Shown one piece after another: positions 17,103 through 25,891 of a stretch of DNA of 64,000 nt. The notes beneath the pieces are model-generated. The model did no database searches, was not told where the DNA came from, and saw nothing but the letters and a program-made list of their open reading frames with translations. Numbering within the stretch: position 1 is the stretch's first letter; each line of letters opens with the position of its first letter. The stretch comes from Ignavibacteria bacterium (GTDB lineage Bacteria; Bacteroidota; Ignavibacteria; SZUA-365). The position numbers and the translations under genes were made by a program. The DNA lies in assembly GCA_016720835.1 (NCBI GenBank), contig JADKJW010000010.1, positions 114,881-178,880 on the forward strand, in the 5' to 3' direction.

Positions 17103-18230
17103 TCAGTCGCCGATTTTTCCGAGCGCGCGGAAGAGCAGCCTGCCGATGTCGGCGTTGTCGCGGATGCCGCCGAAGCGCTCGCGGCCCGGACCGAACGCGA
17201 AGACCGGCACCATCGAGGCGCTGTGCTCCGTCGTGCTCCAGGCGGCGCGCAGGTCGCTGCCGTCGGGCTTCTCGCCAAACAGGGAGAGTCCGCCGGTTTC
17301 GTGGTCGGCCGTCACCACGACGAGCGTGGAGCCGTCGCCCTCGGCGAAATCGAGCACGCGTCCGACGGCGCTGTCAAATTCGCTCATCTCGCGGAGCAGC
17401 TGCGGGAAGTCGTTGGCGTGTCCCGCCCAGTCGATCTGCGAGCCTTCCACCATCAGGAAAAACCCGTGTTCATGCCGCCGCAGCATGCCGAGCGCGCAAT
17501 CGACCATGCCGCTCAGCGTCGCGGCGCGCGCCCCGGCCGGCGCCAACGCGTCGGGGGCAAGAAGCATGACCATACTGCCGAAGCGCCCGGGCACATCACG
17601 CAGCGAGTCGAAAATCGCATAGCCCTTCCCTCCCATCGAGAGCAGGAGATTCAGTCCGTCGCCGCGCGCGCCACCCTCTTGCGCCGGAGTGAAAAACTGC
17701 CGTCCGCCTCCGACGAGCACATTGACACCCGAGACCGTGATCTGTCCCGCGATCTCGTTCTGCTTTTTCCGCGAGTCGACATGCGCGAGAAACGCCGCCG
17801 GGGTGGCATGCGTGATCGCGCTCGTCGCGACGACGCCGGTCGCCTTGCCGAGAGATTTCGCGTATTCGAGGACGGTCTGCAGGGGCCTTCCGGTACTGTC
17901 CATGGCAACGCGGCCGCTCGTCGTGCGCCGTCCCGTGCTCAACGCCGTCGCGCCGGAGGCAGATTCCGTGACGAGATGATCAGCGGAACAGGTGACGGAA
18001 AACCCGGCCGTCGGGAAGCGGTCGAACTGCGTGCGTCCGGCGTGCAGACGCAACGCGCTGACCTGCGCCGCGCCCATGCCGTCGCCGATCATGAGGATGA
18101 CATTGCGCGGGCGCACACTGTCCGCGTCTTGCGCAGACACCGGAGCCGGGCATGCGAGACAGGCGATCACGCCGATGACGAGGAGGGCGGAGATATTCTT
18201 GAAGGCGGTCATGAACATTCGATTTTCCAT
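17103..18230 (-). CDS. alkaline phosphatase (PhoA family), exported
   Basis: About 375 residues with a signal peptide (NISALLVIGVIACLACPAPVSAQ). Metal and catalytic motifs are present in order: NVILMIGDGMG, the nucleophile Ser in TESASGATALSTG, HATPAAFLAH, EGSQIDWAGH, VVTADHETGG and TEHSASMVPVFAFGP. The residue before the nucleophilic serine is Glu, where PhoA of E. coli has Asp; this may alter catalysis but is conservative. It should release phosphate from monoesters in the periplasm. Starts at 18239, 18230 and 18218 are all in frame; 18218 has the better purine run just before it, so the N-terminus is uncertain. No Pho box was recognised. Confidence 0.92.
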   Translation of the reverse strand: MENRMFMTAFKNISALLVIGVIACLACPAPVSAQDADSVRPRNVILMIGDGMGAAQVSALRLHAGRTQFDRFPTAGFSVTCSADHLVTESASGATALSTGRRTTSGRVAMDSTGRPLQTVLEYAKSLGKATGVVATSAITHATPAAFLAHVDSRKKQNEIAGQITVSGVNVLVGGGRQFFTPAQEGGARGDGLNLLLSMGGKGYAIFDSLRDVPGRFGSMVMLLAPDALAPAGARAATLSGMVDCALGMLRRHEHGFFLMVEGSQIDWAGHANDFPQLLREMSEFDSAVGRVLDFAEGDGSTLVVVTADHETGGLSLFGEKPDGSDLRAAWSTTEHSASMVPVFAFGPGRERFGGIRDNADIGRLLFRALGKIGD

Positions 18231-18334
18231 GGCATCCAATATCCGAAAAAATCCCGTGCACTCTCAGTCGTCTCCATGAGGAATTCGTTGCCTCCGTGTT
18301 CGCACTTCATTTACGCGCGGAGACGCCTGAAACG

Positions 18335-18362
18335 AAAAAACCCGGCCGGGGCCGGGTTTTTT
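18335..18362 (-). terminator. strong bidirectional rho-independent terminator
   Basis: A run of six A, a GC stem CCCGGC/GCCGGG around CGGG, then six T at 18357-18362. It lies 18 bases downstream of the small Cys/Lys-rich gene on the minus strand and separates it from the alkaline phosphatase. Confidence 0.9.
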
Positions 18363-18379
18363 CTCGCCATCGGGAGGCG

Positions 18380-18661
18380 TCAGTTCTTGTCGGAGGTCGG
18401 CTTGACGGTTGCGTCGGTCTTCTCGGTCTTCTCGGCCTTCGCATGGTCGCAGGACGAGCCGGTGCCGCACTTTGCCTTGTCGGCCTTGCTCATGCCGGCG
18501 CAGCAATCCTTGGACTTCTCGGTCTTGGCGACCTTGGCTTCCTTCGAGCAGCATGCGCTCTCTTTCTTCTCACCGACTTTTTTCGGGTCTTCCTTCACGC
18601 CTGCGGTGGCGAGCGAGAAGGTCAGGGCGAGCATGGTCATCACGCTGAGAATGGTCTTCAT
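18380..18661 (-). CDS. small exported Cys/Lys-rich protein
   Basis: A 93-residue protein starting MKTILSVMTMLALTFSLATAG, a clear signal peptide, with AGGAG six bases before the ATG. The mature part is about 70 residues and almost entirely charged or small, with six cysteines in ACCS, DCCAG, KCG and SSCDH and many Lys/Glu/Asp. There is no known fold. The paired CC motifs and the His suggest metal binding or redox buffering in the periplasm; that is inference. It stands alone, with its own ribosome binding site and a strong terminator, which supports it as a real gene. Confidence 0.75.
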   Translation of the reverse strand: MKTILSVMTMLALTFSLATAGVKEDPKKVGEKKESACCSKEAKVAKTEKSKDCCAGMSKADKAKCGTGSSCDHAKAEKTEKTDATVKPTSDKN

Positions 18662-18939
18662 GGGGAACTCCTCTATGATTGTGATTGTGGTTTCAGGAAC
18701 AAGGTCATGCAAGATAGCGTCTTGAGAATAATATCCAAATGGAAAAATCGGTACCGTAGAGATGGGAGATGAAGAGGCCTGAGATGAAGAATACCGCGAC
18801 ATAATATCGGACTGCTAATTCTTTATATTTTGGATTCCGGCCGCGAACCCCGTATTTTTGGTCTCCGTGTGCCTGCAGGGCATAGTTCGCCCCTGAAATC
18901 TCACATCTATTTGACATCTCACATCTCTCCCCGACTTCC

Positions 18940-19512
18940 ATGCCCATTCTCGACGACATTGAAACCCGCATCCTCTCCGGAACCCCGCTGAAGCTGAGCG
19001 ACGAAGAAATCGACGCGCTCACGCCGAGGGACATCGCCCAACTGCAGGAGCGGCACATGGGGAATGTGCTGATGCACATACCGCCGCGAGAACGGCTCTT
19101 CTTCGATTGGCTGAAAACCGTGGACCCGGCTGTGTGGGCGGATCTGTGGCAGGACGACGAGGACATGCTCGTCACCCTGGCATTCCTTCCGGCATTCAAG
19201 AAGGGCGGGACGGGCTTCATCATCTGCGACCTGATCGATCATCCCAACTACTTTTTCACGCCCCGTCACGTCAAGCCGGACGGCATGAAGGCGCTCAAGA
19301 CCATCATCGCGCGCGCGGAAAAGAACGAGGAACTCTCCATCGCCGAAGGACTGCTCTTCGACATCGTCGCCGCGCCGACGGATATCTGGCACTTCTGCTA
19401 CAAGTATTCGGTTCCTCTGGAGAGGGCGAAAAAAGCCGTCGCGCAGCTTGCCGGACTCGACTGGATCGTCCACCTGCCGGAACACGACGATCATGTCCGG
19501 TATCTGGAGTGA
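18940..19512 (+). CDS. conserved-looking hypothetical cytoplasmic protein
   Basis: A 190-residue acidic protein, MPILDDIETRILSGTPLKLSDEEIDALTPRD... ending HDDHVRYLE. No signal peptide, membrane segment or recognised motif is visible. It appears mostly helical. Codon use fits the rest of the window, which argues it is real. It stands alone between the small Cys-rich gene (divergent) and the first Kelch protein. The short direct repeats TCTCACATCT at about 18897-18926 lie just upstream. Confidence 0.65.
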   Translation: MPILDDIETRILSGTPLKLSDEEIDALTPRDIAQLQERHMGNVLMHIPPRERLFFDWLKTVDPAVWADLWQDDEDMLVTLAFLPAFKKGGTGFIICDLIDHPNYFFTPRHVKPDGMKALKTIIARAEKNEELSIAEGLLFDIVAAPTDIWHFCYKYSVPLERAKKAVAQLAGLDWIVHLPEHDDHVRYLE

Positions 19513-19687
19513 CCGTCAGTCACTCCAGCTCTTGTGTTTGTTGAACTTCTTTCATGGAATGCCTATGTTTATCGATGGCTCACCGCAGCCGTCTCAGCCT
19601 CTCCATGTTCGTCACTCTGCGCGCGGATCGCATTCGCTCGTTTTTCTCCATCGTGTGTCCTCACAACCCCTATATGAAGGAGTCTCC

Positions 19688-22087
19688 ATGAACAAAAGGA
19701 TGACCGCATTCTGGACGGCGATGCTCGCCGTGCTGTGCATCTCCTCCGTCGCGCTCGGTCAGTCCGTGTACGACAACACCATGACGCCGCAACTGAGCAG
19801 CCAGGCCGTCTCGATGCAGAAGAGCGGACCGTCGAACGCGCTCGCGCAGTGGACGGGTCTCGCGCCGCTTCCCGCGGCGAAGCAGTATCACGGTTCGGTG
19901 TTCTACAACGGCGCGATCTACGTGTTCGGCGGCATCAATCCGACCGGATCAGGCTACGATCTGAACTGTGCAAAATACGACATTGCCGGCGCCACCTGGT
20001 CCACCATCGCCCCGCTCCCGTCGCCGCGCGCGCTCCCGTGCGTGGAAGTCGTCAACGGGAAAATCTACATCATCGGCGGCTACAGCGCCACGAATCCCTG
20101 GGTGACCGAAAAGGCCGTCATTGAATACGACCCCGCGGCGAACACCTACGCGACCAAGGCCAACATCCCCTTCGGCGTGTTCTCGGCCGGCTCCTTCGTA
20201 TCGGACAACCGCATCTGGATTCTCGGCGGCGGCACCACCGCATTCGCGACGGGCAGCAACGGCATCCAGATCTACGATCCGGCGCAGGACAAGTGGACAT
20301 TCTCGCTGAGCCTGCTCCCGGCGCAGCTCCGCGCTTTCGGCACGGCGATCGTCGGAACCACCGTGTACGTGCTCGGCGGCGCCACGTATCCGGGCGGCGC
20401 GCTGACACCGAGCGCGAAGTTCTACAAGGGCGTGGTCAACGCCGACCAGATCAATTTCACGACGCTGGCGAACTACCCGAACGGCACCATCCATCGTCAC
20501 TCGATGGGCACGAACGGCACCAGGGTGTACGTGACCGGCGGCATCGACGCCGCGAGCACCGTCACCGTGGCCACGCAGGAATACGATCCCGTCGCCGACG
20601 CGTGGACCGGCAAGGAACAGAAACCCACCGGCGTCTATTACGCCGGCGCGTTCGTTGCCGACGCTTCCGGCAAATTGTACGTCGCGGGCGGCCAGAGCGC
20701 GGCGGGTCCTGCTGTGACGAATTTCGAAGCCTTCAACCCGACCGTCGCAGCGCTGCCGAAGCTCGAACTCTCGAGCGTCTCGGTGGATGACTGGGCGAAG
20801 CGCAGCGGGACGAAGAAGATCGCGTTCGCCATCAGGAATCCCGGCGGAGCGGCCCTGACCTACAACATCGCGGTCACGGGCAGCGGCGCCACCTGGCTCT
20901 CCGCCTCCAAGACTTCCGGCACCGTGCAGGTCGGAAAAGCGGACGCCATCGACATCCTCGTCAGCGGTGCGAACCTGACCGTCGGCGACAACAGCGGCGC
21001 CCTGACCATTACCAGCAACGATCCCGACAAGCCCACGGTGGACGTCCCGGTGCTCATTCACGCGCAGGACCAGGACGTGGACGCCGATCTCAACGTGCTC
21101 GTCGAGGAAGGCACCGGCACGTGGTGTCAGTACTGTCCGCAGGGCGCCGACAGCCTGAAGTCTGTCATTGCGCAGAATCCCGGACGTGTGTACGGAATTT
21201 CCTACCACGGAGGCCACTCGAGCGAGCCGATGCAGACGCCGAGCACAGCTGTCTGGACCGCCCAGATCGGACTCACCGGCTGGCCGCAGGCGTCAATCAA
21301 CCGCATCCGTTTTGAAGGAGCAAGCGCCATCGCACTGAATCGCGGCGAGTGGGCGGAGCGGGCAAGAACACTGTTAACGACCCGTCGAGCGCCCGTGTCG
21401 GTGAACATTCTCTCCTCGACATACAACAACGCCACGAAAGAGATCATCATGGAAGTCGAGGTCTTCTTCCATCGTACGTTCACCCAGCCGGTGCGTTTGA
21501 ATATTGCGCAAGTCCAGGATCATATGAGCTACCCGCAGCAGACCACCGGCGGCGTAGTTCTCAGGCCGTACTTCCATGATCACGTGCTCCGCCAGATGAT
21601 CCCGAACGCCTTCGGCGAAGTGATCAGCTCGGGCGCCAACGTCGCATCCCAGACCAGCGTGAAGAAGACCCTCACGTTCACGTCGGTCGACTCCACCATC
21701 GGCACCAGCCGGCTCATCGTGTTCGCGCACGTGTCGAACGGCACGACGTACGGTGAAATTCTGCAGACCGAGGAAGTGCCGCTTGCGAGTTTCGTGACCG
21801 CCGTGGATGATCGTCCGGCCGCGGAGACCTTCACGCTGTCGCAGAACTTCCCGAACCCGTTCAACCCGAGCACGACCATCTCCTTCGCCGTGCCGCGCGA
21901 GTCGCACGTGTCCGTCGTTCTGACCGACGCCTACGGCCGCACGCTCGCCACGCTGGCGGACGAGTCCTACGCGCCGGGCACGCACTCGCTCGTGTTCAAT
22001 GCCGACGGCCTCGCTTCCGGCACGTACCTGTTCACCATGCGCGCCGGTTCCTTCGTGCAGACGCGCACGATGACGCTTGTGAAGTAA
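19688..22087 (+). CDS. secreted Kelch / BACON-like / Omp28-like protein with T9SS sorting domain
   Basis: A 799-residue protein; AAGGAG precedes the ATG at 19688. A signal peptide (to about residue 24) is followed by Kelch repeats (about 50-350; GSVFYNGAIYVFGGINP, NGKIYIIGGYS, GTTVYVLGG). Next is a BACON-like Ig domain (about 355-455; WLSASKTSGTVQVG, ITSNDPDKP) and a thioredoxin-like Omp28-type domain with EEGTGTWCQYCPQGAD, Cys480 and Cys483. The C-terminus is a T9SS type A domain (LSQNFPNPFNPSTTISFAVP ... GTYLFTMRAG). It should be exported across both membranes by T9SS and kept at or released from the surface. It has a tandem paralog at 22379. Confidence 0.93.
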   Translation: MNKRMTAFWTAMLAVLCISSVALGQSVYDNTMTPQLSSQAVSMQKSGPSNALAQWTGLAPLPAAKQYHGSVFYNGAIYVFGGINPTGSGYDLNCAKYDIAGATWSTIAPLPSPRALPCVEVVNGKIYIIGGYSATNPWVTEKAVIEYDPAANTYATKANIPFGVFSAGSFVSDNRIWILGGGTTAFATGSNGIQIYDPAQDKWTFSLSLLPAQLRAFGTAIVGTTVYVLGGATYPGGALTPSAKFYKGVVNADQINFTTLANYPNGTIHRHSMGTNGTRVYVTGGIDAASTVTVATQEYDPVADAWTGKEQKPTGVYYAGAFVADASGKLYVAGGQSAAGPAVTNFEAFNPTVAALPKLELSSVSVDDWAKRSGTKKIAFAIRNPGGAALTYNIAVTGSGATWLSASKTSGTVQVGKADAIDILVSGANLTVGDNSGALTITSNDPDKPTVDVPVLIHAQDQDVDADLNVLVEEGTGTWCQYCPQGADSLKSVIAQNPGRVYGISYHGGHSSEPMQTPSTAVWTAQIGLTGWPQASINRIRFEGASAIALNRGEWAERARTLLTTRRAPVSVNILSSTYNNATKEIIMEVEVFFHRTFTQPVRLNIAQVQDHMSYPQQTTGGVVLRPYFHDHVLRQMIPNAFGEVISSGANVASQTSVKKTLTFTSVDSTIGTSRLIVFAHVSNGTTYGEILQTEEVPLASFVTAVDDRPAAETFTLSQNFPNPFNPSTTISFAVPRESHVSVVLTDAYGRTLATLADESYAPGTHSLVFNADGLASGTYLFTMRAGSFVQTRTMTLVK

Positions 22088-22137
22088 GATCGGAATACCG
22101 GCGCGCACAGCCGTGCGCTCTCAGTATCACTGACCTC

Positions 22138-22167
22138 CGTAAGGGCGCACAACCGTGCGCCCTTACG
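22138..22167. repeat. palindromic intergenic repeat, possible terminator
   Basis: A 13-bp perfect stem CGTAAGGGCGCAC with loop AACC. It lies 50 bases downstream of the first Kelch gene. Degenerate copies are nearby (22099-22117 and about 22203-22226). Related palindromes are at 24835-24955 and 44597-44624. The rest of the 22088-22378 gap holds no gene. Confidence 0.75.
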
Positions 22168-22378
22168 CGTATATGCGCTGGGCGCGCTGTAGACCTCACG
22201 TCGGGGCGAGCGACCGTGCGCCTTGACGCGCATGATACCGGTACAGGGCCTGGCGCGCCGCGTGTTTTGATTTGCGGAAAAATTGCGGACATTTGAAAGA
22301 TTCTTTCTCAGCATCCGCAGGCGCAATCCCGCGATCTTTCCACGATAGCCGTTCTCCAACAAATCACAGGAGTGAACG

Positions 22379-24811
22379 ATGAATCGACCTGTACGGTATT
22401 TCCAAATGCTGATCGGCATGATGCTGCTGCCGTGTTTCCTGCTGCTCTCGCAGGAGCGCGCCAACATGCCGGATGACGCAACCTTTGGACCGGGCACGCC
22501 GCCGGTCTCCTTGCTGAAGACGACTCCGCCGACCGTGACTGGTCAGTGGAGCAGCGGCGCCGCGCTCCCCATCCCGAAGAAATATCATGCCGTCGCGTCG
22601 CATGGAGATTTCATGTACATCTTCGGCGGCGTCACGACCGGCAATTATTACAACGCCAAATCGTACAAGTACTCGTTCATGAACAACGCGTGGACCGCCA
22701 TCGCGGACTTTCCGGCGCCGAAGTTCCTCATCGGCATCACCGCCGTCGTCAACGGCAAGATCTACATCATGGGCGGTCTCGAGAACTTCGGCACGTCGTA
22801 CAAGGCCATCCAGGACATGTACGCGTACGACCCCGCCACCAACTCCTACGCGGAGATGACCCCCATGCCGTTCCCGCAGGGCCAGGCGGCGTGCGGCGTG
22901 ATCGACAACAAGATTTACGTGATCGCCGGCACGGGCGCGACGAACACGGCGTTCATCAAGACGGTGCAGGTGTACGATCCCGCGACCGACAGCTGGGGCA
23001 CCTCCACGGAGTATCCCGTCGCGCTGAAGTTCCTCTCCGCTGCCACCGTCGGCAACAAGATCGTGGCCACCTGCGGCTTCAACAACGTGAATCCCCAGAT
23101 GTACTACATCGCCGATACCTACGTCGGCGAGATCGTGGGCGGCACGCTGACCTGGAACAAGGTGAAGGACTACCCGATCGGTCCCACCATCATGCCGACC
23201 TGTGCGGCCATCGGCAACGACGTGCTCTTCACGGGAGGCCGGCCTTCCGCGGACAACAACGCCCCCGCGACGCAGCGCTCCTTCAAGTACAACGTGCTCG
23301 CCAATGCGTGGACCACACTCGAGCTGAAACCCACCGGCATGCAGTCGCAGATACAGGGCGGCACCGACGGCACGCGCATGTTCGTTCCGGGCGGCGAGGA
23401 CGCGGGCGGCACGACGCTCGGCACGCTCGAGATCCTCGACGGCGCGCAGTCGGGCGGTCCCGTGCTGTACCTCAGCACGACGAGTTTCGACACCTGGGTG
23501 AAGAAGTCGAAGCCCGTCAGCATCCAGATTCCGGTCAAGAACAACGGCGCGGCCGACCTCACCTGGACCGCGTCCGTGGCAAGCGGCGCGGAGGCATGGC
23601 TGTCGCTCGCAAAGACGTCCGGGAGCCTTCTGCCGCTCGTCGCCGACAAGATCGGCGTGACGATCAACGCGGGATCGCTGACGCCCGGCGATCACAGTGG
23701 CGCGATCACCCTCACCTCCAACGATCCGGGACACGCGAACGCGGCGGTGCAGTTCGTGATTCACGTGCAGGATCAGGACGTGGACACCGACATCAACGTG
23801 CTGATCGAAGAAGGCACCGGCACCTGGTGCGGCTACTGCCCGTACGGCGCGGACAGTCTCAAGGCCGTGCTCGCGCGCAATCCCGGCCGTGCCTACGGCA
23901 TTTCCTATCACGGGGGCGCCGCAATTCCGACCAACGAACCGATGTGGACATCGACCACCGACACCTGGGCCACGCAGATTGGGCTCACAGGCTGGCCCAA
24001 CGGTTCCGTCAGCCGGATGCTCTTCGCCGGCGAGGCGAAAATCGCGCTGGACCGCGGCAAGTGGGGCACGCGCATCGAGCAGATTCTCGACAGCCTGCGC
24101 AGCCCCGTCTCGATCAACATCAAGTCGGCCAGCTGGAACGTGACGGACAACCGCGTCGATCTCGACGTCGAGGTGTTCTTCCATCGCGGTTTCAACAGGC
24201 AGGTGCGGCTCAACGTGGCGCAGGTGCAGGACCAGCGGAATTTCTCGCAGGTATTCTATCCCTCCGGCGGCGGATCGACGAAGCTGTCTCCGTACTTCCA
24301 CGATCACGTGATGCGGCACATGTTCCCGAACGATTTCGGGGATCCCGTCACCGCCGGCTCGAACGTGGCGTCGCAGACGAGCGCGCGGAAGACGTTCAGG
24401 ATCTGGGCGCCCGACACGCTGCGCGATCTCACGCGTTTCGTGATCTTTGCGCACGTGAGCGACGGGACGAAATTCGGCGAGGTGCTGCAGGTCGTGGAAT
24501 TCGCCGCGAAGGACATGGTCACCGCAATCGACGACCGTCCCGTTGTCGAGAGCTTCTCCCTCTCGCAGAACTATCCGAATCCCTTCAATCCCTCCACGAC
24601 CATCTCCTTCGCCGTGCCGCGCGAGTCGCATGTCTCCATCATGCTGACCGACATCTACGGCCGCAACGTGGCGTTGATCGCGGATGAAGCATATGAGGCA
24701 GGCGCCCACAACATCGTGTTCAACGCCGACGGCATGGCATCGGGCACGTACCTGTGCACGATGCGGGCCGGATCCTTCGTGCAGACGCGGACGATGACGC
24801 TTGTGAAGTAA
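22379..24811 (+). CDS. secreted Kelch / BACON-like / Omp28-like protein with T9SS sorting domain (paralog)
   Basis: An 810-residue protein with the same layout as its neighbour: signal peptide or anchor (MNRPVRYFQMLIGMMLLPCFLLL), Kelch repeats (GDFMYIFGGVT, NGKIYIMGGLEN, DNKIYVIAGT), a BACON-like domain (WLSLAKTSGSLLP), the Omp28-like domain with GTGTWCGYCPYGAD (Cys484, Cys487), and a T9SS type A domain nearly identical to that of the upstream gene. The CxxC is conserved in both copies, suggesting a functional disulfide or thiol site. A good ribosome site (CAGGAG) precedes the ATG. The two may form a pair of surface proteins with different Kelch ligands. Confidence 0.93.
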   Translation: MNRPVRYFQMLIGMMLLPCFLLLSQERANMPDDATFGPGTPPVSLLKTTPPTVTGQWSSGAALPIPKKYHAVASHGDFMYIFGGVTTGNYYNAKSYKYSFMNNAWTAIADFPAPKFLIGITAVVNGKIYIMGGLENFGTSYKAIQDMYAYDPATNSYAEMTPMPFPQGQAACGVIDNKIYVIAGTGATNTAFIKTVQVYDPATDSWGTSTEYPVALKFLSAATVGNKIVATCGFNNVNPQMYYIADTYVGEIVGGTLTWNKVKDYPIGPTIMPTCAAIGNDVLFTGGRPSADNNAPATQRSFKYNVLANAWTTLELKPTGMQSQIQGGTDGTRMFVPGGEDAGGTTLGTLEILDGAQSGGPVLYLSTTSFDTWVKKSKPVSIQIPVKNNGAADLTWTASVASGAEAWLSLAKTSGSLLPLVADKIGVTINAGSLTPGDHSGAITLTSNDPGHANAAVQFVIHVQDQDVDTDINVLIEEGTGTWCGYCPYGADSLKAVLARNPGRAYGISYHGGAAIPTNEPMWTSTTDTWATQIGLTGWPNGSVSRMLFAGEAKIALDRGKWGTRIEQILDSLRSPVSINIKSASWNVTDNRVDLDVEVFFHRGFNRQVRLNVAQVQDQRNFSQVFYPSGGGSTKLSPYFHDHVMRHMFPNDFGDPVTAGSNVASQTSARKTFRIWAPDTLRDLTRFVIFAHVSDGTKFGEVLQVVEFAAKDMVTAIDDRPVVESFSLSQNYPNPFNPSTTISFAVPRESHVSIMLTDIYGRNVALIADEAYEAGAHNIVFNADGMASGTYLCTMRAGSFVQTRTMTLVK

Positions 24812-24834
24812 GCAATCCGCATCGAATATGGATC

Positions 24835-24955
24835 ACGTACGGGCGCACAGCCGTGCGCCCGTACGTATATGTGCGATTGTCGGGATGCGGTATTCGCGTC
24901 GGGGCGCACGGCCGTGCGCCCGTGTGGGACGACGGCACGGCCGTGCGTCCATACG
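24835..24955. repeat. cluster of palindromic intergenic repeats
   Basis: The best copy is a 14-bp stem ACGTACGGGCGCAC / GTGCGCCCGTACGT around AGCC at 24835-24866. Shorter copies, GGGCGCAC GGCC GTGCGCCC and CGGCACGGCCGTGCGTCC, follow at 24902-24921 and about 24933-24950. They fill the gap between the second Kelch gene and parB, where they may terminate both. Confidence 0.75.
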
Positions 24956-24976
24956 CATCGCTCGTCGCGTCGACGG

Positions 24977-25886
24977 TCAGCGCAGGAGGAGTTCGAGGAT
25001 GCGCTCGAAATCGTCGTGGTTGTAGTACTCGATGGTGATGGCGCCTTTGCCGGCCTTGTTGCCTGTGACTTCGATTTTCGTGCCGTAGATCGGGCGCAGG
25101 CGGGTGATGACGGCTTCGAAGGGACTCGAGTCGTCCGCCGTCTTCTTCTTGCTCTTCTTCGTCAGCGTGACCGGCTGCATCGCTTCGCGCGCGAGTTCCT
25201 CAGCCATGCGGACCGGCAGGCCTTCGCGCACAATTTTCTTCCAGATGCGCAGTTGAATGTTGGCATCGGGGAGATTGATCAGGGCGCGCGCGTGGCCGTA
25301 GGAGATCTCGTTTTTCTGGATGCTGTCCTGGATGTCGCGCGGGAGGCGGAGGAGGCGGACGAAGTTCGCGACCGTCGCGCGGCTCTTGCCGACCTTGTTC
25401 GCGATCTGGTCCTGCGTGTGGTTGCACTCGTCCATCAGCCGGCGGTACGACTGCGCGATCTCGATCGGGTTCAGCGTTTCGCGCTGGATGTTTTCGATCA
25501 GCGCCAGCTCGATCATTTCCTCCACCGTTTCCACCTTGCGGATGTACGCGGGGACGTGCGTGATGCCGGCTTCCTGGCAGGCGCGCACGCGGCGTTCGCC
25601 GGAGATGAGCTGGTAGTTCTCCTCGTGTCGGCGGACGGTCACGGGTTGCACGAGGCCGTTCTCGCGGATCGACTGCGCGAGTTCGAGCAGGGACTGCTGG
25701 TCGAACTCCGTGCGGCTGGTACGGATTCGGAGAGATGCGCGAGACCTCGATATGCGCGAGCACGCCGATGGACACGCCGTCGTCGCGCGTCGACTGTGTC
25801 GGCACGACGCTGACGGCGTCCGCGCTGTCGCCGGAGGGGATGAGGGCGCCGAGTCCCTTGCCGAGGCCGTATTTCATCTTGGACAC
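24977..25886 (-). CDS. parB: chromosome partitioning protein ParB, with a frameshift
   Basis: The N-terminus (MKYGLGKGLGALIPSG, ATG at 25877; a GTG at 25886 has GGAG before it) reads to SPNPYQP and then loses frame at about 25712. From there another frame continues as TEFDQQSLLELAQSI, ISGERRVRACQEAGI, LIENIQRETLNPIEIA and the helix-turn-helix HTQDQIANKVGKSRATVANFVRLL, to a normal C-terminal dimer domain. One base too many, or two too few, lies between the codons for P and T. The full protein would be about 300 residues, the usual ParB length. It lies 5 bases after parA. ParB binds parS and, as a CTP switch, loads the partition complex. The break may be a sequencing error. Confidence 0.88.
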
Positions 25887-25891
25887 CGCGC

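Noticed and set aside
22364..24709. A 781-residue minus-strand open frame over the second Kelch gene
   Set aside because: Arg/His/Val-rich low-quality composition; the plus frame carries Kelch, CxxC and T9SS motifs and a good start.
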